A stretch of 64,000 nt of DNA from Sambucus nigra (lineage: Eukaryota > Streptophyta > Magnoliopsida > Dipsacales > Adoxaceae). The notes beneath the pieces are model-generated. The model did no database searches, was not told the origin of the DNA, and saw only the letters and a program-made list of their open reading frames with translations. The stretch lies in contig OX422219.1 in NCBI GenBank assembly GCA_949130495.1, forward strand, positions 270,739,111 to 270,803,110, in the 5' to 3' direction. The position numbers and the translations under genes are program-made. This document shows, piece after piece, positions 48,488 through 60,920 of this stretch (position 1 is the first letter of the stretch; each line of letters begins with the position of its first letter).

Positions 48488-49175
48488 CTGTGCGACACTG
48501 ACTTTGCAGTAAAGTTTGACCGAGATGCGTGTAAAGTCTATAATCAAGCCGGTAAACTTTTGATGCAAGGGGTGAGGACTGAGGATAATTGCTATGGGAC
48601 TGAGCCCACATCCTCACTTGTCTGCAACAGCACCACGATCACTCCTATGGATCTGTGGCACCAACGTCTAGGTCACGTGAACGTTAGAGATCTCAATCAC
48701 TTACCTAAAAAGGACCTAGTACGTGGCTTACCATCTCTGGGAAAGTCAACTTCGACCGTTTGTGGACCCTGTCAGTTGGGAAAATAAATTCGTAGTCCTT
48801 ATAGGAAGTTGCATTCCATTACCACTTCTCGTGTTCTTGAGTTGATTCACATGGATCTTATGGGTCCTACTCGTACTGAGAGTCTCGGTGGTAAGAGGTA
48901 CATCCTCGTGATGGTAGATGATTTCTCCAGGTACTCCATCGTAGGTTTTCTGAGAGAGAAATCCGATGCTGTAGAATTTTTAACGACCAAGTTCCGTGTC
49001 CTACAAAATCAACATGGTGTCACTATTAACAGGATGCGTAGTGACAATGGCACTAAATTCACAGAAGCAAAGGTAGACCTTTACTGTGATAGCCTCGGGA
49101 TCAAACATGAGTTCTCTGCTGTGAGAACTCCTCAGCAAAATGGGATTGTTGAGAGAAAGAATAGAACGATCCAAG
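48488..49175 (+). pseudogene. Copia protease end, GAG-pre-integrase and integrase (5' part)
   Basis: This continues in the same frame as gag after the TAG. It reads LWHQRLGHVNVRDL and CGPCQLGK, the HHCC-like pre-integrase segment, then a second in-frame stop, TAA, at 48785-48787. The integrase core shows HMDLMGP, RSDNGTKF and QQNGIVERKNR, so the D, D and E catalytic residues are all present. The frame is cut at 49175, after RTIQ, by a solo LTR. The coding continues in the same sense at 50092. Confidence 0.9.
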
Positions 49176-50086
49176 TGAGAAATGTGTGTGCTCACGTTCA
49201 AATGATCAAGTTATATATAAAACCCTTTTAACACAAACAAACCCTAAACATGCAGCAGTATGTGATTGAATAAATTGATAATCTACGTAAGAACATTCAA
49301 ACACATGCAATTAAGAAAAAATCCCCCACAGGGGCAAAACCATTTATTTTCACTATAATTTGTAAGAAAACGGCTTACAATCGGATTACAATGAAAATAC
49401 AAGTTGACTAAGAATTACCCTTAGGTATCGAATTCTGTAGTCGCGGCTGGAATTATCCCTTTCCAGTAGGGCTGCAATGGAGAAGAAGAACGGTCTCCTC
49501 CACAAGGGTTGAACTGCAAAACTGCATTCCTGGGTTACCAAAAGGATTCACAAATATATGGAATTTGTGTGAATAAAAAACCTAGAGTATTGGAACTCAA
49601 TAGGTGAAGACTTAGGGCTTTCTCTACTCTGAAAATCATGTGTAGAAGTCTTAGAAAAAACACTTCCCGTAGTGGGATTAAATAGGAGAACTTGAGCCCT
49701 AAAATTCGGAACATGATCTGAACACGATCTGTTTGAAATTATCCTCGTCGGATCGGTCCGGTCTCTTTAGGCGGATCGGTCCGGTTACATCAGATCGGTT
49801 CCTTTTTGAAGGCGGATCAATCCGGTTGGCATCGGATCGGTTCAGCTTTTTAGCTTCATCGGTTCGCTATGGATCCGGGGTACACTGGCCTCACCTCAGC
49901 AGGCGGATCGGTCCGGTGGAACCGGACCGGTTCTTTTATCTGGGCCGGATCGGTCCGGTCTGTTCCCTGATTCTTTTTCTGCCTTTGATATTCGAATTCC
50001 TTTGATGAGATTATGATTCTTGAATTTTCTCAACGGTGTAACGGCGTACGACATATAGAATGCTAATGGACAAAAATGTCCTAACA
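49176..50086 (-). mobile_element. Solo LTR of the same copia family, inserted in opposite orientation (911 bp)
   Basis: A perfect TSD, CCAAG, lies at 49171-49175 and 50087-50091. On the minus strand it starts TGTTAGGACATTTTTGTCC, like the LTRs of its host element. It is clearly more diverged from both of them than they are from each other. It carries its own cluster of GGATCGGTCCGG words at 49750-49962. Confidence 0.95.
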
Positions 50087-50091
50087 CCAAG

Positions 50092-52196
50092 AGATGGCTA
50101 GATCTATGCTTCTAGGTCGTAAAGTTTCTAGGAGATTTTGGGCAGAGGAAGTGTCTACTGCATGCCATACGGTGAATAGGGTTTATTTGCTTCCACACAC
50201 TCTTCAGACTCCTTATGAGTTGTGGACTGGCAAGAAGCCCAACCTGGCATATTTTCGTGTTTTGGGGAGTAAATGTTACATCCTAAGGGATAGAGAGCAA
50301 TTAGGAAAGTTCGACTCCCGGAGCGATGAGGGAATATTTCTGGGATATTCATCGAATAGCAGAGCGTACCGGGTTTTTAACCTGAAGAGCTCTAAGGTTG
50401 TGGAATCAATAAACGTCACCGTGCAAGATGACGAACCTTCGACGGTTATTGATCCTAACCTTCAGTGTGAGGATGAGGATTGTTCTGACAGTGATTTACC
50501 TGTTCCTCTCTCACACTCTGTGGACCCTACTCCTGCGCTAGGGGACACACCTGCTTGGATTCACAAGAGTCATGACCCGTCTGCCATTGTTGGCGATCCC
50601 ACTCTAGGGGTCAAGACTCGTTCTCAGCTAGAGAACGTTGTTAGCCATCTTTGCTACACGTCCAAAGTCGAGCCCAAGAACCATAAAGAAGCACTCAAGG
50701 ATGAACATTGGATATCTACTATGCAGGATGAGTTGCTTCAGTTTAAAAAGAATAATGTCTGGGAACTTGTCCCCCGACCTAGTGAGACTAATGTGATAGG
50801 TACCCGATGGATTTTTAAGAATAAAATGGATGAAAATGGTACCATAATCAGAAATAAGGCTAGGTTGGTCGCTCAAGGCTACACTCAGATAGAGGGTGTA
50901 GACTTTGGGGAGACATTTGCTCCTGTTGCGAGGCTTAAGTCCGTCCGTCTTCTGCTCACCATCGCATGTCATCTGCTCTTCAAGGTATATCAGATGGATG
51001 TCAAGAGTGCCTTTCTGAATGGCATTCTACAGGAGGAGGTTTATGTGGAACAACCAAAACGGTTTGAAGACCCTCAGCACCCAAAGCACGTCTACTATCT
51101 GAGGAAAGCCTTATATGGTTTGAAGCAAGCACCCCGTGCTTGGTACGAGAGGCTTACTTCCTATATCTTAGCTCGTGGCTTTAAGAGAGGGGGAGTAGAT
51201 ATGATGTTGTTCGTCAGGAGAGATGACGGTGCTATTTTGGTTGCCCAGGTCTATGTGGACGACATAGTCTTTGGATCCACATGCTCCCAGCATGCTCACC
51301 ACTTTGAGGAGGAGATGAAAAGTGAGTTTGAGATGAGCATGGTTGGTGAGCTTACATTCTTCCTTGGTCTCCAGGTTCATCAGCTAGAGGATGGGATGTT
51401 CATCTCCCAATCCAAGTATGCTAGAGACCTAGTGAAGAAATTTGGTTTAGACTCCGCTAAGCATGCACGTACACCTATGAGTACCACTACCAAGCTTAGT
51501 AAGGACACTTCAGGAAAGGACGTAGAGCAAACCTTATATCGGAGTATGATAGGTAGTCTTCTCTACTTGACTGCCAGTCGTCCCGACATCGCCTTTAGTG
51601 TTGGAGTCTGTGCGCGATATCAGGCGTCCCCGAAAGAGTCACATTTACTTTCTTTAAAATGTATTATTAAATACGTAAGTGGGACTCTCTCATACGGTAT
51701 TTGGTATTCCTTTGATACCGATGACCGTTTGTCCGCCTATTCGGATGCCGATTGGGCTGGGGATGTAGATGGTTGCAGGAGCACTTCTGGTGGGTGTTTC
51801 TATTTTGGTTCTGCCCTTGTCTCCTGGCTGAGTAAGAAGCAAAATTCCATCTCTTTGTCCACTGCAGAGGCTAAGTACATAGCCGCCGAGAGTTATTGCC
51901 CACAACTCTTGTGGATGAAGCAAATGCTGGAGGATTATGGGATTTCACAGGACACCATGACCATTTCCTGTGACAACACGAGCGCGATACACATATCCCG
52001 CAATCCAGTTAAACATTCGCGCACAAAACACATCAGGATACGTGAGCACTTTATTCGTCAGTTAGTTGAGGAGAACATTGTATCCCTAATTTTTGTTCCC
52101 ACCGACCGTCAGTTAGCCGACATTTTCACGAAACCTTTAGATGCCCTTAGATTTGAGAGTCTTAGGAAGTCTTTGGGGATTTGCACAGTTGACTGA
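50092..52196 (+). pseudogene. Copia integrase end, reverse transcriptase and RNase H
   Basis: The frame is open for about 700 codons from the insertion to a TGA at 52194. It begins [19 protein letters not shown], the usual continuation after the integrase catalytic Glu. The RVT_2 reverse transcriptase has [23 protein letters not shown] and the catalytic YVDDIVFGS at 51252-51278. RNase H shows [19 protein letters not shown] near 51740, [11 protein letters not shown] and [14 protein letters not shown] near 52012. It ends [20 protein letters not shown]. All key catalytic residues I can see are intact, so the loss of function comes from upstream damage. Confidence 0.93.
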
Positions 52197-53702
52197 GGGG
52201 TTGGTCTATGTCTAGAATAGGTTGCTTCTTCATGTTCATATCATATGCTTCCTATTGCTAGTCTATTTTATATGTACCATTGCTTAGTTGTACAGATTTT
52301 ATTTATTCTTTTTGCTTTTTATATTTCTTTTGAAAAATACAAAAAGATTTTCCTTTAAGAAAAATTTTAAGAAAAGCACAAAAAGATTTTATTTTGATAA
52401 AATTTTTGAAAAATCCAAAAAGATTTCTGTTTTTGCTTCTTTTATGGATGAGCATTTAAGATAGACAAGTCACAACTTCATTCCATTTATCCATGTGACT
52501 GTTTGATAGAGATTTGAGAGGCTACATCATTTCATCCATGTGCTTTACATTGGTTGGAGTCTTTGAGATGTAATTAGTGATATCTTCCTACATGTTTGAC
52601 TCCTATATCCTTTATTGCACACATGCACGGCTATATTTTATTATTGCACTTGTCGTATCACATGTTGGCTTGAGTGTTTCCATCTCAATTATGTCTATAC
52701 AATGTACAATATGCGATAAAACTTGACAAGATTGGAATGCATGTAAAAACCGTTTTAGCGAGACTGTGTGTTTTTGTATAATGAGGAGGGGTTGCGAAAG
52801 GTAATCATCTATCCTTTGCGCAAAAGCCACCGTTAAAAAGGACCTAAAAAATGGAGGAATTTTAATATCCGAGGTCCAAAGAGGTTAAAAAAGCCCGGAA
52901 AAATTAAAGGCAATAAAAAGCACTTCATGCCAAATATGGGCCACTTAGGTTTCACCATCAATTATCCAAAGTTTGAGAATTTAGAATGCCTCTATTCAAA
53001 ATTATATCTGAGGGAGTTTGGTTGGAGAATATTTAAATGGGTTTGCTCTTCCTTGAAAGTCCTGAAAAAGCATAAAATCGTTTTGGACGTTATTGGTGTG
53101 AAAATCACTTTGAATTTTGATTTGTTTATTTGATTGAGTCAATATCTTATATTGTCATTATTTTACACCAAAGGAAGCATTTGAGTTCATTCGCTAGGAA
53201 TATCCAATATTCATCGTGCACAAATGTCATGTTTGTATGCATTGATTTTCCTATCGAATTTAATCACACCACCTCATTTACGCTATCATCGACTTGGTTA
53301 GTTTGTGTTCATTCATGGTGTGATTTTATTCTAGTGACACCCCTCACTTGCTTATTTGATTTATTTCTCTCATTTGTCTATTATGGGTGAGTTTTGAAAG
53401 TTTGAGTTTGCTCATAAATTGGTATATATGTTTATCTCATTTCAAACTCGATATGTCACTTGGTATTTTGCTTTTTCTCATGTGTGTAGGTACTACATGG
53501 CTTATCATTGGATTGCACACCCTGATGAGAAAAGTGTTGAGATTCCTGAAAGAGTTGAAGAGAAAATGTTGTAGTCTTATTCAATTGTATCTTTCCAGTT
53601 TTGGGTTCATGGAAGGGTAGATTTGTATAGGCATTTTTAGTTGTTTTGATAATTCGGATGTTTGTTTTTATGTATGTACCGGCATAGACATAGGGGGAGA
53701 TT
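52197..53702 (+). other. Non-coding 3' region of the copia element with purine tract
   Basis: No long frame is present where SIRE-type elements may carry an env-like gene. Repeats of AAAAAGATTT or AAAATTTTTGAAAAA type lie at about 52330-52430. ATAGGGGGAGATT at 53690-53702 is the polypurine tract before the 3' LTR. Confidence 0.8.
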
Positions 53703-54628
53703 TGTAAGGACATTTTTGTCCATTATCAATTTATTATGTCGCACGCCGTTAAACCGTTGAAGAAATTCAAGATTCATACATTCATCAACGGATCCGAATA
53801 TCAAAAGAAGAAGAGGAATCAAAGTCTGACAGAACCGGACCGATCCGCTTGGAATAAAAGAACCGATCCAATCAACCGGACCGGTCCGCCTCAGACCCGG
53901 ACCGATCCGACTGCTGAAGGCCAGTATACCCCGGACCGTAAGAGAACCGATGAAGCCTGGAAAAGAACCGATCCGATCATCAACGGACTGATTCGCCTCA
54001 GAATAAAATAACCGATCCGGTCAATCGGACCGATCCGCCTCAGACCCGGACCGGTCCGCCTGGGATAAACTTAAACAGATCGTGTTCAGATCGTGTTCAG
54101 ATTTTTAAGGCCCGAGACTTCTTATTTAATCCCACTACGGGAAGTGGTTTTCTAAGACTTATACACTCGATTTTCAGAGTACAGAAAGCCCTAAGTCTTC
54201 ACCTATTGAGGATCTAGACTCTAGGTATTTGATTCACACAAATTACCAATCCTTTGTGAATCACTTTGCAACCCAGGAACGCACTTTTTCTGTTCACACC
54301 CTTGTGGAGAAGACCGTTATTCTTCTCCATTGAAGCCCTACTGGAAAGGGATAGTTCCAGCCGCCGACTACAGAATCCGACACCTGAGGGTAATTCTTAG
54401 TCACTTGTATTTTCATTGTAATCCGAAATTGTACAGCCTACAATATTATAATGAAAATAAATGGCTTTGCCCCTTTGGGGGATTTTTCCTCACAAGCATG
54501 TGTTTGAATGTTCTTGCTTAGATTATCATCGTATTCAATCACATATTGTTGCATGATTAGGGTTTGTTTGGGTTAAAAGGTGTTTAATATATAAGTTGCT
54601 CATTTGAACGCAAGCACATACGTTCTCA
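53703..54628 (+). repeat. 3' LTR of the copia element
   Basis: It starts TGTAAGGACATT and ends ACGTTCTCA, 926 bp, followed by the TSD GGAAC. The palindrome cluster lies at 53832-54063. Confidence 0.95.
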
Positions 54629-55750
54629 GGAACCGAATCGATAGAGATAAAAATGAACCGGTTGGGTGGTGAAGAAACTTTTTGTAATAGGATAACCAAA
54701 CCGATGTATTTGACTCGAATCGGTTCGACAGTCGAGATTTAGAATTATTTTCTTAAAAAATTAGAGTTGTGCATGGTTGAAACTCTTGTAAACATATAGT
54801 CTTTTTATTCCAATGGATTCCCAGACTTCAGGGAGTTCTTAGGGGAGTTTATTTTAGAATATTTTTAGAGGGAGAAAGTATTCAAGAACCCTAGGATCTC
54901 AAAGTTACAAATTTGTGATTCTCCATTCAGATTCCCTTAGTAAAGTTTGTTTCTTCTTCTTTATTTGTTTGAATTCATTAATTAGTGCATGGTTTGTTTG
55001 TTTGTTTCCAGTAGTTCATAGATTATCTGTTTCTTCTAAGCTTAATTTCATCATGGTTTTGATTTTTTCACAGTAGAAAATATAAATTTTGTTAATTGCA
55101 CCATGCTAGGCTAGATTTCTGAGGATTGGGATGCATGAACCCAACCGAATGTAGTTTGTACGAATAGGAAATTAGTGCTATGAATTAAATAATGATTGAA
55201 TCGTGTTGTGTAGTGATTACAACTGTCGTGGGTCTCTTAACCTCGTTTGCCATAGGTAACCGGGTTGTTTAAGAGTGTGATGCGCATGTTAGCTATTTTG
55301 ACACCGCTTTATTCTTACTTTGGATTACATATGATGAGGACTAGTATCCTCATATATGTATTGCTTGAGATTTATAAATACTAGGTTTAATCAATTACCT
55401 AATTCATAAGATAATTTTATATCCAGTAAACATACTAGGGTTTGGGGGAGTGTATTCCAACCTATCTTCATCATTCATATTTAATCAAATTTAGTAGTTT
55501 GAATTCTGCTCATATAGTTTAGTTAGTAGTTTAACTTTAGTTGCATTTAATTGTTAGAAATCAGCCTCCAAATTAATCACCTTTCGTTTCTTTTCTAGAG
55601 TCAGGGTTAGTCATCTTTCCTACGTCGTCATGTGCATTCGTCATATTTTCCTGAGGATTCGACCCCGTCTCACCAGGTTATTACTTACACGATCAGTTTG
55701 CACTTGAACCGATATAAGAATGCAATGGAGACACATTTTGAGTCGCGTCA

Positions 55751-55935
55751 AGTTTTTGGTGTCGTCGTATTACTTGCCAAAAAGGGTTAGTAGAATAAAT
55801 ATGAGATAAAACCAAGTCATTTGCGATGCACGAGATCAAAAAAAGATCGAATTTAATGGGATAAATATGAAATATTTCTTCCTAATCAGTAGGTATATGA
55901 CTTCTTCAAACAGCTGGAGGATTCTTTTGGAGTAC
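55751..55935 (+). other. Athila-like PBS region and start of internal sequence
   Basis: TTTTTGGTGTCGTCG at about 55753-55767 resembles the degenerate start of the Athila/Tat PBS (TTTTTGGCGCCGTTGCC). The rest is AT-rich and non-coding up to the next insertion. Confidence 0.5.
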
Positions 55936-57503
55936 TGATTAAGGGTGAAAAGTAGCGCGTGTCAAGACGCTAATCGTTGTTTTCGTTTCACCTCCTCAAT
56001 ACAAAAATCTAAACTTATGACTACACTCAAAAAGGGAGTATAGCGGCCAAGTCCGGGTATCAAAAATCCACAGAGACTAGTTGCTAGAATTTATAGGATT
56101 TAATACTCCTAAAAAAAAGTGTAAAAGGTGATAGGTTGGAAATAAAGAAAAGGGAAAAATTAAGAAGTTAAGTCTAAACTAGAATTAATAAAACGAGAGT
56201 CGGGATCGTGTCCCCACCATGGGCTAAACAACTAATAATCAGAATTTCGTTAGAAAACATTTAATCGAGCATTTTCATTAAGTATAAACATCACACAATA
56301 AGGAATTTAACCCAAAGTTGCGAGATTAAACATTTAACAGAAAATGGTCACACGCATCTTAAATTTGGATTACCGCTATAAACACTAACATTGCATGACA
56401 AAGAAAGTTAAACGCATAATAATCCGACTTTAATACGCGAGGTTTCAATTAAATGCAATTTTACACAAAACCTAATTTTCGGAGCTCAACGCCCATCAAT
56501 GGCGGACACATGACCCAAACTATATGTAACTACTCACTACACATGATTAATCTAATTAAATAGCTAATTAATAAACAAAATAAGAAATAAATAAACTAAA
56601 CTAATTTAATTACACTACAATTTATCTAAGCAAGAAATAAATGGAAAACATGGAAATCTAGGTTACAAAGCATGAGAACAATAATGGAACTTACATTAAT
56701 GGAGAAGAAGAAGGAATAGTAAACTTACAAACCCAAAATAGGAAGGAAAATGTAGGAGAGAAAATCTCTCAAAAACCTAATCTCAACTATCTAAAATGAA
56801 TAATATTTATCAAATAAAAGCTTACCACATTCTATTAATACCCCAAAATAAACCCCAAGCCAAAAAACCCAAAATAAGTCAATTTTTGTCCATATCTGAT
56901 GGGACCGGTCGACCGCACTTTTGAGATTTGCCTTGGGCTGGGCACAACCCACTTTTCCTCTCCGAACTAATTTTGACGCGTTGCACGGAAATGGCCATAA
57001 CTCCCTCATACGGAATCGAAATGAGGTGTGGTCGGAACCGACCGAAACTAATTCAATTCTATACATGATTCTGTTTTGACACCCTCCAAATTATCCAGTA
57101 TGAAATTACCAAAATGCCCTTAAAGTAGAAGAAAATACCGAAACCTTCCGGAAATGAGCATAACTTCCACATACGGAGTCAGAATGACACACGGTTAGTG
57201 TCCACGGAAAGATAATTTGATGATCTACATGTTGGTAACCTAATTCCATAAAAAATAGTGAGTTTGAAAAGACCAAATTGCCGTTTAAGTAGCATTCGAT
57301 GATGAAACTTCTCTGAAATGCAACCGAACCTCACTTTTAGCGTTCCAATACCTACAAAAGCACAAATAACCTCTGTAAAGAATGTATATATCCAAATCCA
57401 AGGTTGTCTGGTTAATGAGCATAATAATAGGCATTTAGGGCCGTAAAAGTGCTAGAATGCCTAAAGATAACGGGCAGAAATATGCAATATTCGATACGAA
57501 TCA
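55936..57503 (-). repeat. 3' LTR of the non-autonomous Athila/Tat-like element
   Basis: It runs from TGATTAAGGGTG to ATACGAATCA and is nearly collinear with 60921-62516. One GGACCGGTCGACC palindrome lies at about 56903-56917, where the other LTR has two. Confidence 0.93.
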
Positions 57504-57517
57504 CACCCCCTAACTTA
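57504..57517 (-). promoter_or_regulatory. Polypurine tract of the non-autonomous element
   Basis: On the minus strand TAAGTTAGGGGGTG directly precedes the 3' LTR start TGATTCG. Confidence 0.8.
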
Positions 57518-59958
57518 AACATTGCTAGTCCCTAGTGATGAAACAAACAAAACTAGTCCACAAAAGGAAAAACAAAATGCATATATGCATCGAAATATAA
57601 TTACCACTTTCATAGGGAACACGATTGCATTTAGCATATGCAATAAGCCGTAAAACTCCTAGGTTACCCTAGTGGACGAGTATTGTCTCGTGAGGGTTTT
57701 CAGGGACGATACCCATAAACATCATATGGTTTCCTCAAAATATGCCCAAACCAACATGCGACAAGCCCAATAAAAGAGAAAAAGATTTCATATGCATTAT
57801 TAGCAAAGTGAATGAATTCACACAAAAGTCTTAATCATTAACATTATAGATTGCACCTCATAGAATTGAAACCTTAAAATGTGGGAGGGGAGCGAGCACA
57901 TGCAAAGTGTGATTTGGCAAAAACTTATATAAATCGGATAAACATTAAAGCAAGCATATATTCAATCCTCACGGGTATTATAATCATAAAATGAAATTCA
58001 CTTGAAACAGGGAGGTAACACACAGAACATGCGGGCTAAAGAGTAAATGTAAATGGAAACTAGGCCGCGCACATGTCACAAATGAAGAACGCTATATATA
58101 AACTGAAAAATGTAATCTCAATGAAAGGATACCACGCATTAAAGGAGGCGAAATGCATTTTCACAGATTATCAAAACAATTTAAACCTTTGAATTACATC
58201 AACCTAAAATCTCATAGGACTTGTATAGGGTTATAATGTAGGCTAGGGTAGAGTACGAAACGAGGGAATGTATGTATGGATTCAAAGTGTTCAGAATGAA
58301 AACTTGGAATAATGGGAAATAGTGCGGTAAATAACAAAATTTGGAAAACAAGTTCCAAACGAGCATTAGATATAACAATTGGAGAGTAATCTAAGATTAT
58401 TGAACACTATACACAACATTTACAACTTTCTCTTTCTTTTTCTTTTCTTCTTTTTCTCATTTTTCTCTTTTGTTTTCTTTTGTTTTTTGCTTTCTCTTTT
58501 TCTTCACTTTTTTCACTACTTTCTTTTCTTTACTTATCAAACTCTCATATGCCTAAATTGCAACCGACATCATAACAACAACATTCAATCCCAAGTAACA
58601 TTCCAAACAAAGGTATGGAAAGTGTATGTATGGCTTATAACTCCAATTTGGAGTTGGTTATGGGATTTGGGTTATGAAACGAAAGGCTATATTTAGGCTC
58701 AAAGGGGTTAACGAGGGTAAACATATGAGGGTGAGGTCAAGGCTAATATGGGTGATATAACAAAGAATGCATATGATCATTTCACAAAGTTTACGAAATT
58801 CTCGAATCAAAACAATATATGAAAATCATGCTCAAGTAATACGTTTCAAGTATGAACTCAATTAATGAACGATCAAATGAAAGAATATAGAGAGATTACC
58901 AACAAATTCAACGCTTTCAATGAGAAAAGAATATTGTATAACACTCACAAACGACGAAAGGTACAAAGCTTACTCGGTGTAAGTATATACAATGCAACAA
59001 AAGATTAACGAGTTATTAAAATCTTAAACCAAATCAATAAGGCAATAAAAGTGCATGTGCTCATGGGATTAAAGTTTAATTCATGCAGTCATTCATAAAA
59101 TCAGTAAGTGAGACTAAAGTCTAATAACTTCTAAAATCGAGAACATGCATCATTGGGCTGTCTATTGGATCAGGCAATTATTGATTTTTATCATCGGAAA
59201 CAAAGGCAAAATGCCCAAAAAAGGAGAAAAAAGAAAGAAAAACTTTTTGAATTTTTTAATTTTTCTAAGAAAAGCAAACTAAGTAACTAACATGTGAGAA
59301 AAAACATGGACTAAATAAAGAAATGGATAGAATATTCCACACCCCCTAACTTAAAACTTGACCTTGTCCTCAATATAAATTAAGAACCAAGTCAAAGAGA
59401 GGAAAAGAGCGATATTACCCAAAAATGGAGCGATCCCCATAAGAACAAGTCCAAAGAATCTACAAAACAAGTTAGTACCGAGCATAGCAAAAACAAATAA
59501 TAAAAAGTTAACTAATTACACTAAACTAAATTAAAAAGAAAAGAAAAAATAAAAAGAAAGAAATGATAAAAAATCTAACTATATACAACCTACTATTTAG
59601 ACTCCACACTAACTATACACTAGAAGTCTAAATAGGTGAGGGTTCACCATAAGAACGATTTGACTTTGGAGGATAACCGGTGTATCCTCACATACAAGCA
59701 TGCCTTCTGAAAAATATGAATTCCGTTTGAAAAACGGAAGGCATGTGTAAGGCGAAAGAAATAAACCATCGCCAATTAAAAGTTTTGGAGGGACGATGGG
59801 GGGTTTGGATTGAACGGGCGACAAAAACATGTGTCGACCGAGAAAAGCTGAATATACTCCCAATGATTTTGAAATTGGAATGGGAGGTGGCGCACATGAA
59901 GGCACGAATGCGATCGTGGAAGGCGACTCGAGCAAGTACTCCTCATCGGCGATAGGGT
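57518..59958 (-). other. Non-coding interior of the non-autonomous element
   Basis: No long minus-strand frame is seen. A pyrimidine tract (purine on the element's sense strand) lies at about 58427-58537. A second purine-tract-like AGTTAGGGGGTGTGG lies at 59337-59352 (minus strand), preceded on that strand by GAGGACAAGGTC. Together they resemble the true 3' purine tract module. Confidence 0.6.
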
Positions 59959-60726
59959 TTAAAACATTAAAGTTTGAAACCGAATCATCTGGTACTTGTT
60001 TCGGTATGGTGTAGAGAATGAAAATGGGGATGAAAGAAATTCAAACTCATGAGATGAATCATCATCGCATGAAGTTGGAATTTCAAAGGAAATAATATCA
60101 TTTTCAATGAAATGTTCTTCTTTGGGGGCCAAAGAAGAAATCATTTCATTGAAAATAGATATTATGTCATTATCATCCTCACTTTCAATATCTATTACGC
60201 AATGGGTAAAGTCTAGAATGGCTTGTTCCAAAGTAGGCACAAGTTCCTCATTTGGTTCAAAATATTCCTCGACCTCGAAAGTCTCGAAAGAAAAATCGTC
60301 GTCGGACTCAAATAATAAATCCAACTCATGTTCCCACGAACGATTTTCTTCCCGATAACGAGTTTCAATTTTCTCATTTTCATACATACGCAAACCCTCA
60401 CCGAATGTCATAGATCGAGGTGCGGATGCATGAAAATGGAAACTTTGAAAATTACCATCGGACTTAAACGAAAACTCATTAATATAGGATTTTTGAAAAC
60501 TATTCGAATTCATTTCAAAATTCCTATTATAAGGAGGTAAAGGCCCAAAATCATTGTCATCATCATCGAAATTCCAATAACCTAAGTTTTGACTTTCGTT
60601 ATACCCGCCCAAAGAAATATTTGAATTTGAAACTTTTTGGGACTCTAAGTATTCACCGAAAGTCATAGGTTTGCGAGAATTTTGAGAATTATAACAATTA
60701 TTACCAAAAGAATTGGAATAAGACAT
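59959..60726 (-). CDS. Acidic 255-codon ORF of the non-autonomous element
   Basis: ATG at 60726 opens an uninterrupted 255-codon frame about 170 bp after the PBS, where gag would start. The product is rich in Ser, Asn, Phe, Glu and Asp. Two related segments occur: RKPMTFGEYLESQ near residue 20 and PRSMTFGEGLRMYEN near residue 105. This points to an internal duplication around the motif MTFGE. Acidic blocks (FDDDDNDFG, FESDDDFSFETFEVEEYFEP) follow. I see no zinc knuckle, protease or membrane segment and recognise no family. An intact frame in an element lacking all enzymes suggests a role useful for its mobilisation, such as a Gag-like or packaging protein, but that is inference. Confidence 0.6.
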   Translation of the reverse strand: MSYSNSFGNNCYNSQNSRKPMTFGEYLESQKVSNSNISLGGYNESQNLGYWNFDDDDNDFGPLPPYNRNFEMNSNSFQKSYINEFSFKSDGNFQSFHFHASAPRSMTFGEGLRMYENEKIETRYREENRSWEHELDLLFESDDDFSFETFEVEEYFEPNEELVPTLEQAILDFTHCVIDIESEDDNDIISIFNEMISSLAPKEEHFIENDIISFEIPTSCDDDSSHEFEFLSSPFSFSTPYRNKYQMIRFQTLMF

Positions 60727-60897
60727 GCTTACCCCAAAAATGGCTCAAGTGGCGGATTCCACAAAGTAGGTGCGCGCGGGAAAAATTCGAGCGTTTCTAA
60801 GTGCTCAAATGTGAAAGTCCTGCAAAATATTAGAAAATAATACAAATAGAAAGAAAATACTATGAAATACTAAATCAAATAAAGTCTAAAACAAACT

Positions 60898-60917
60898 AGT
60901 CCCCGGCAATGGTGCCA
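60898..60917 (-). other. Athila/Tat-type primer-binding site
   Basis: On the minus strand TGGCACCATTGCCGGGGAC follows the 5' LTR by a few bases. It matches the Athila/Tat PBS pattern TGGCGCCGTTGCCGGGGA, usually assigned to Asp tRNA, with two or three changes. Confidence 0.88.
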
Positions 60918-60920
60918 TTT

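Larger units (their letters stand above)
46308..54628 (+). mobile_element. Full-length Ty1/copia retrotransposon, SIRE/Maximus-like (8,321 bp)
   Basis: A perfect TSD, GGAAC, lies at 46303-46307 and 54629-54633. Two 926-bp LTRs flank a PBS, gag, protease remnant, integrase, RT and RNase H, in copia order, followed by a 1.5-kb non-coding 3' region and a purine tract. The long 3' non-coding region with AAAAAGATTT repeats suggests the SIRE/Maximus lineage. It is disabled by two stops, an internal deletion and a solo LTR in pol. Confidence 0.95.
45934..55750 (+). repeat. Athila-like LTR split by the copia element (about 1.5 kb without it)
   Basis: The start TGATATTTTCTAACGAG is followed by TTTTGCAGGT, a feature near the 5' end of Athila-type LTRs. 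It resumes at 54634 and ends GAGTCGCGTCA at 55750. A PBS-like TTTTTGGTGTCGTCG follows. No purine tract precedes the start, which suggests a 5' LTR. The first bases are the least certain boundary. Degenerate CGAATCGGTTCG-type palindromes occur at 54629-54735. Confidence 0.55.

Noticed and set aside
58379..58696. Phe/Leu-rich frame resembling membrane segments
   Set aside because: It comes from a long pyrimidine tract on the antisense strand of the non-autonomous retrotransposon.
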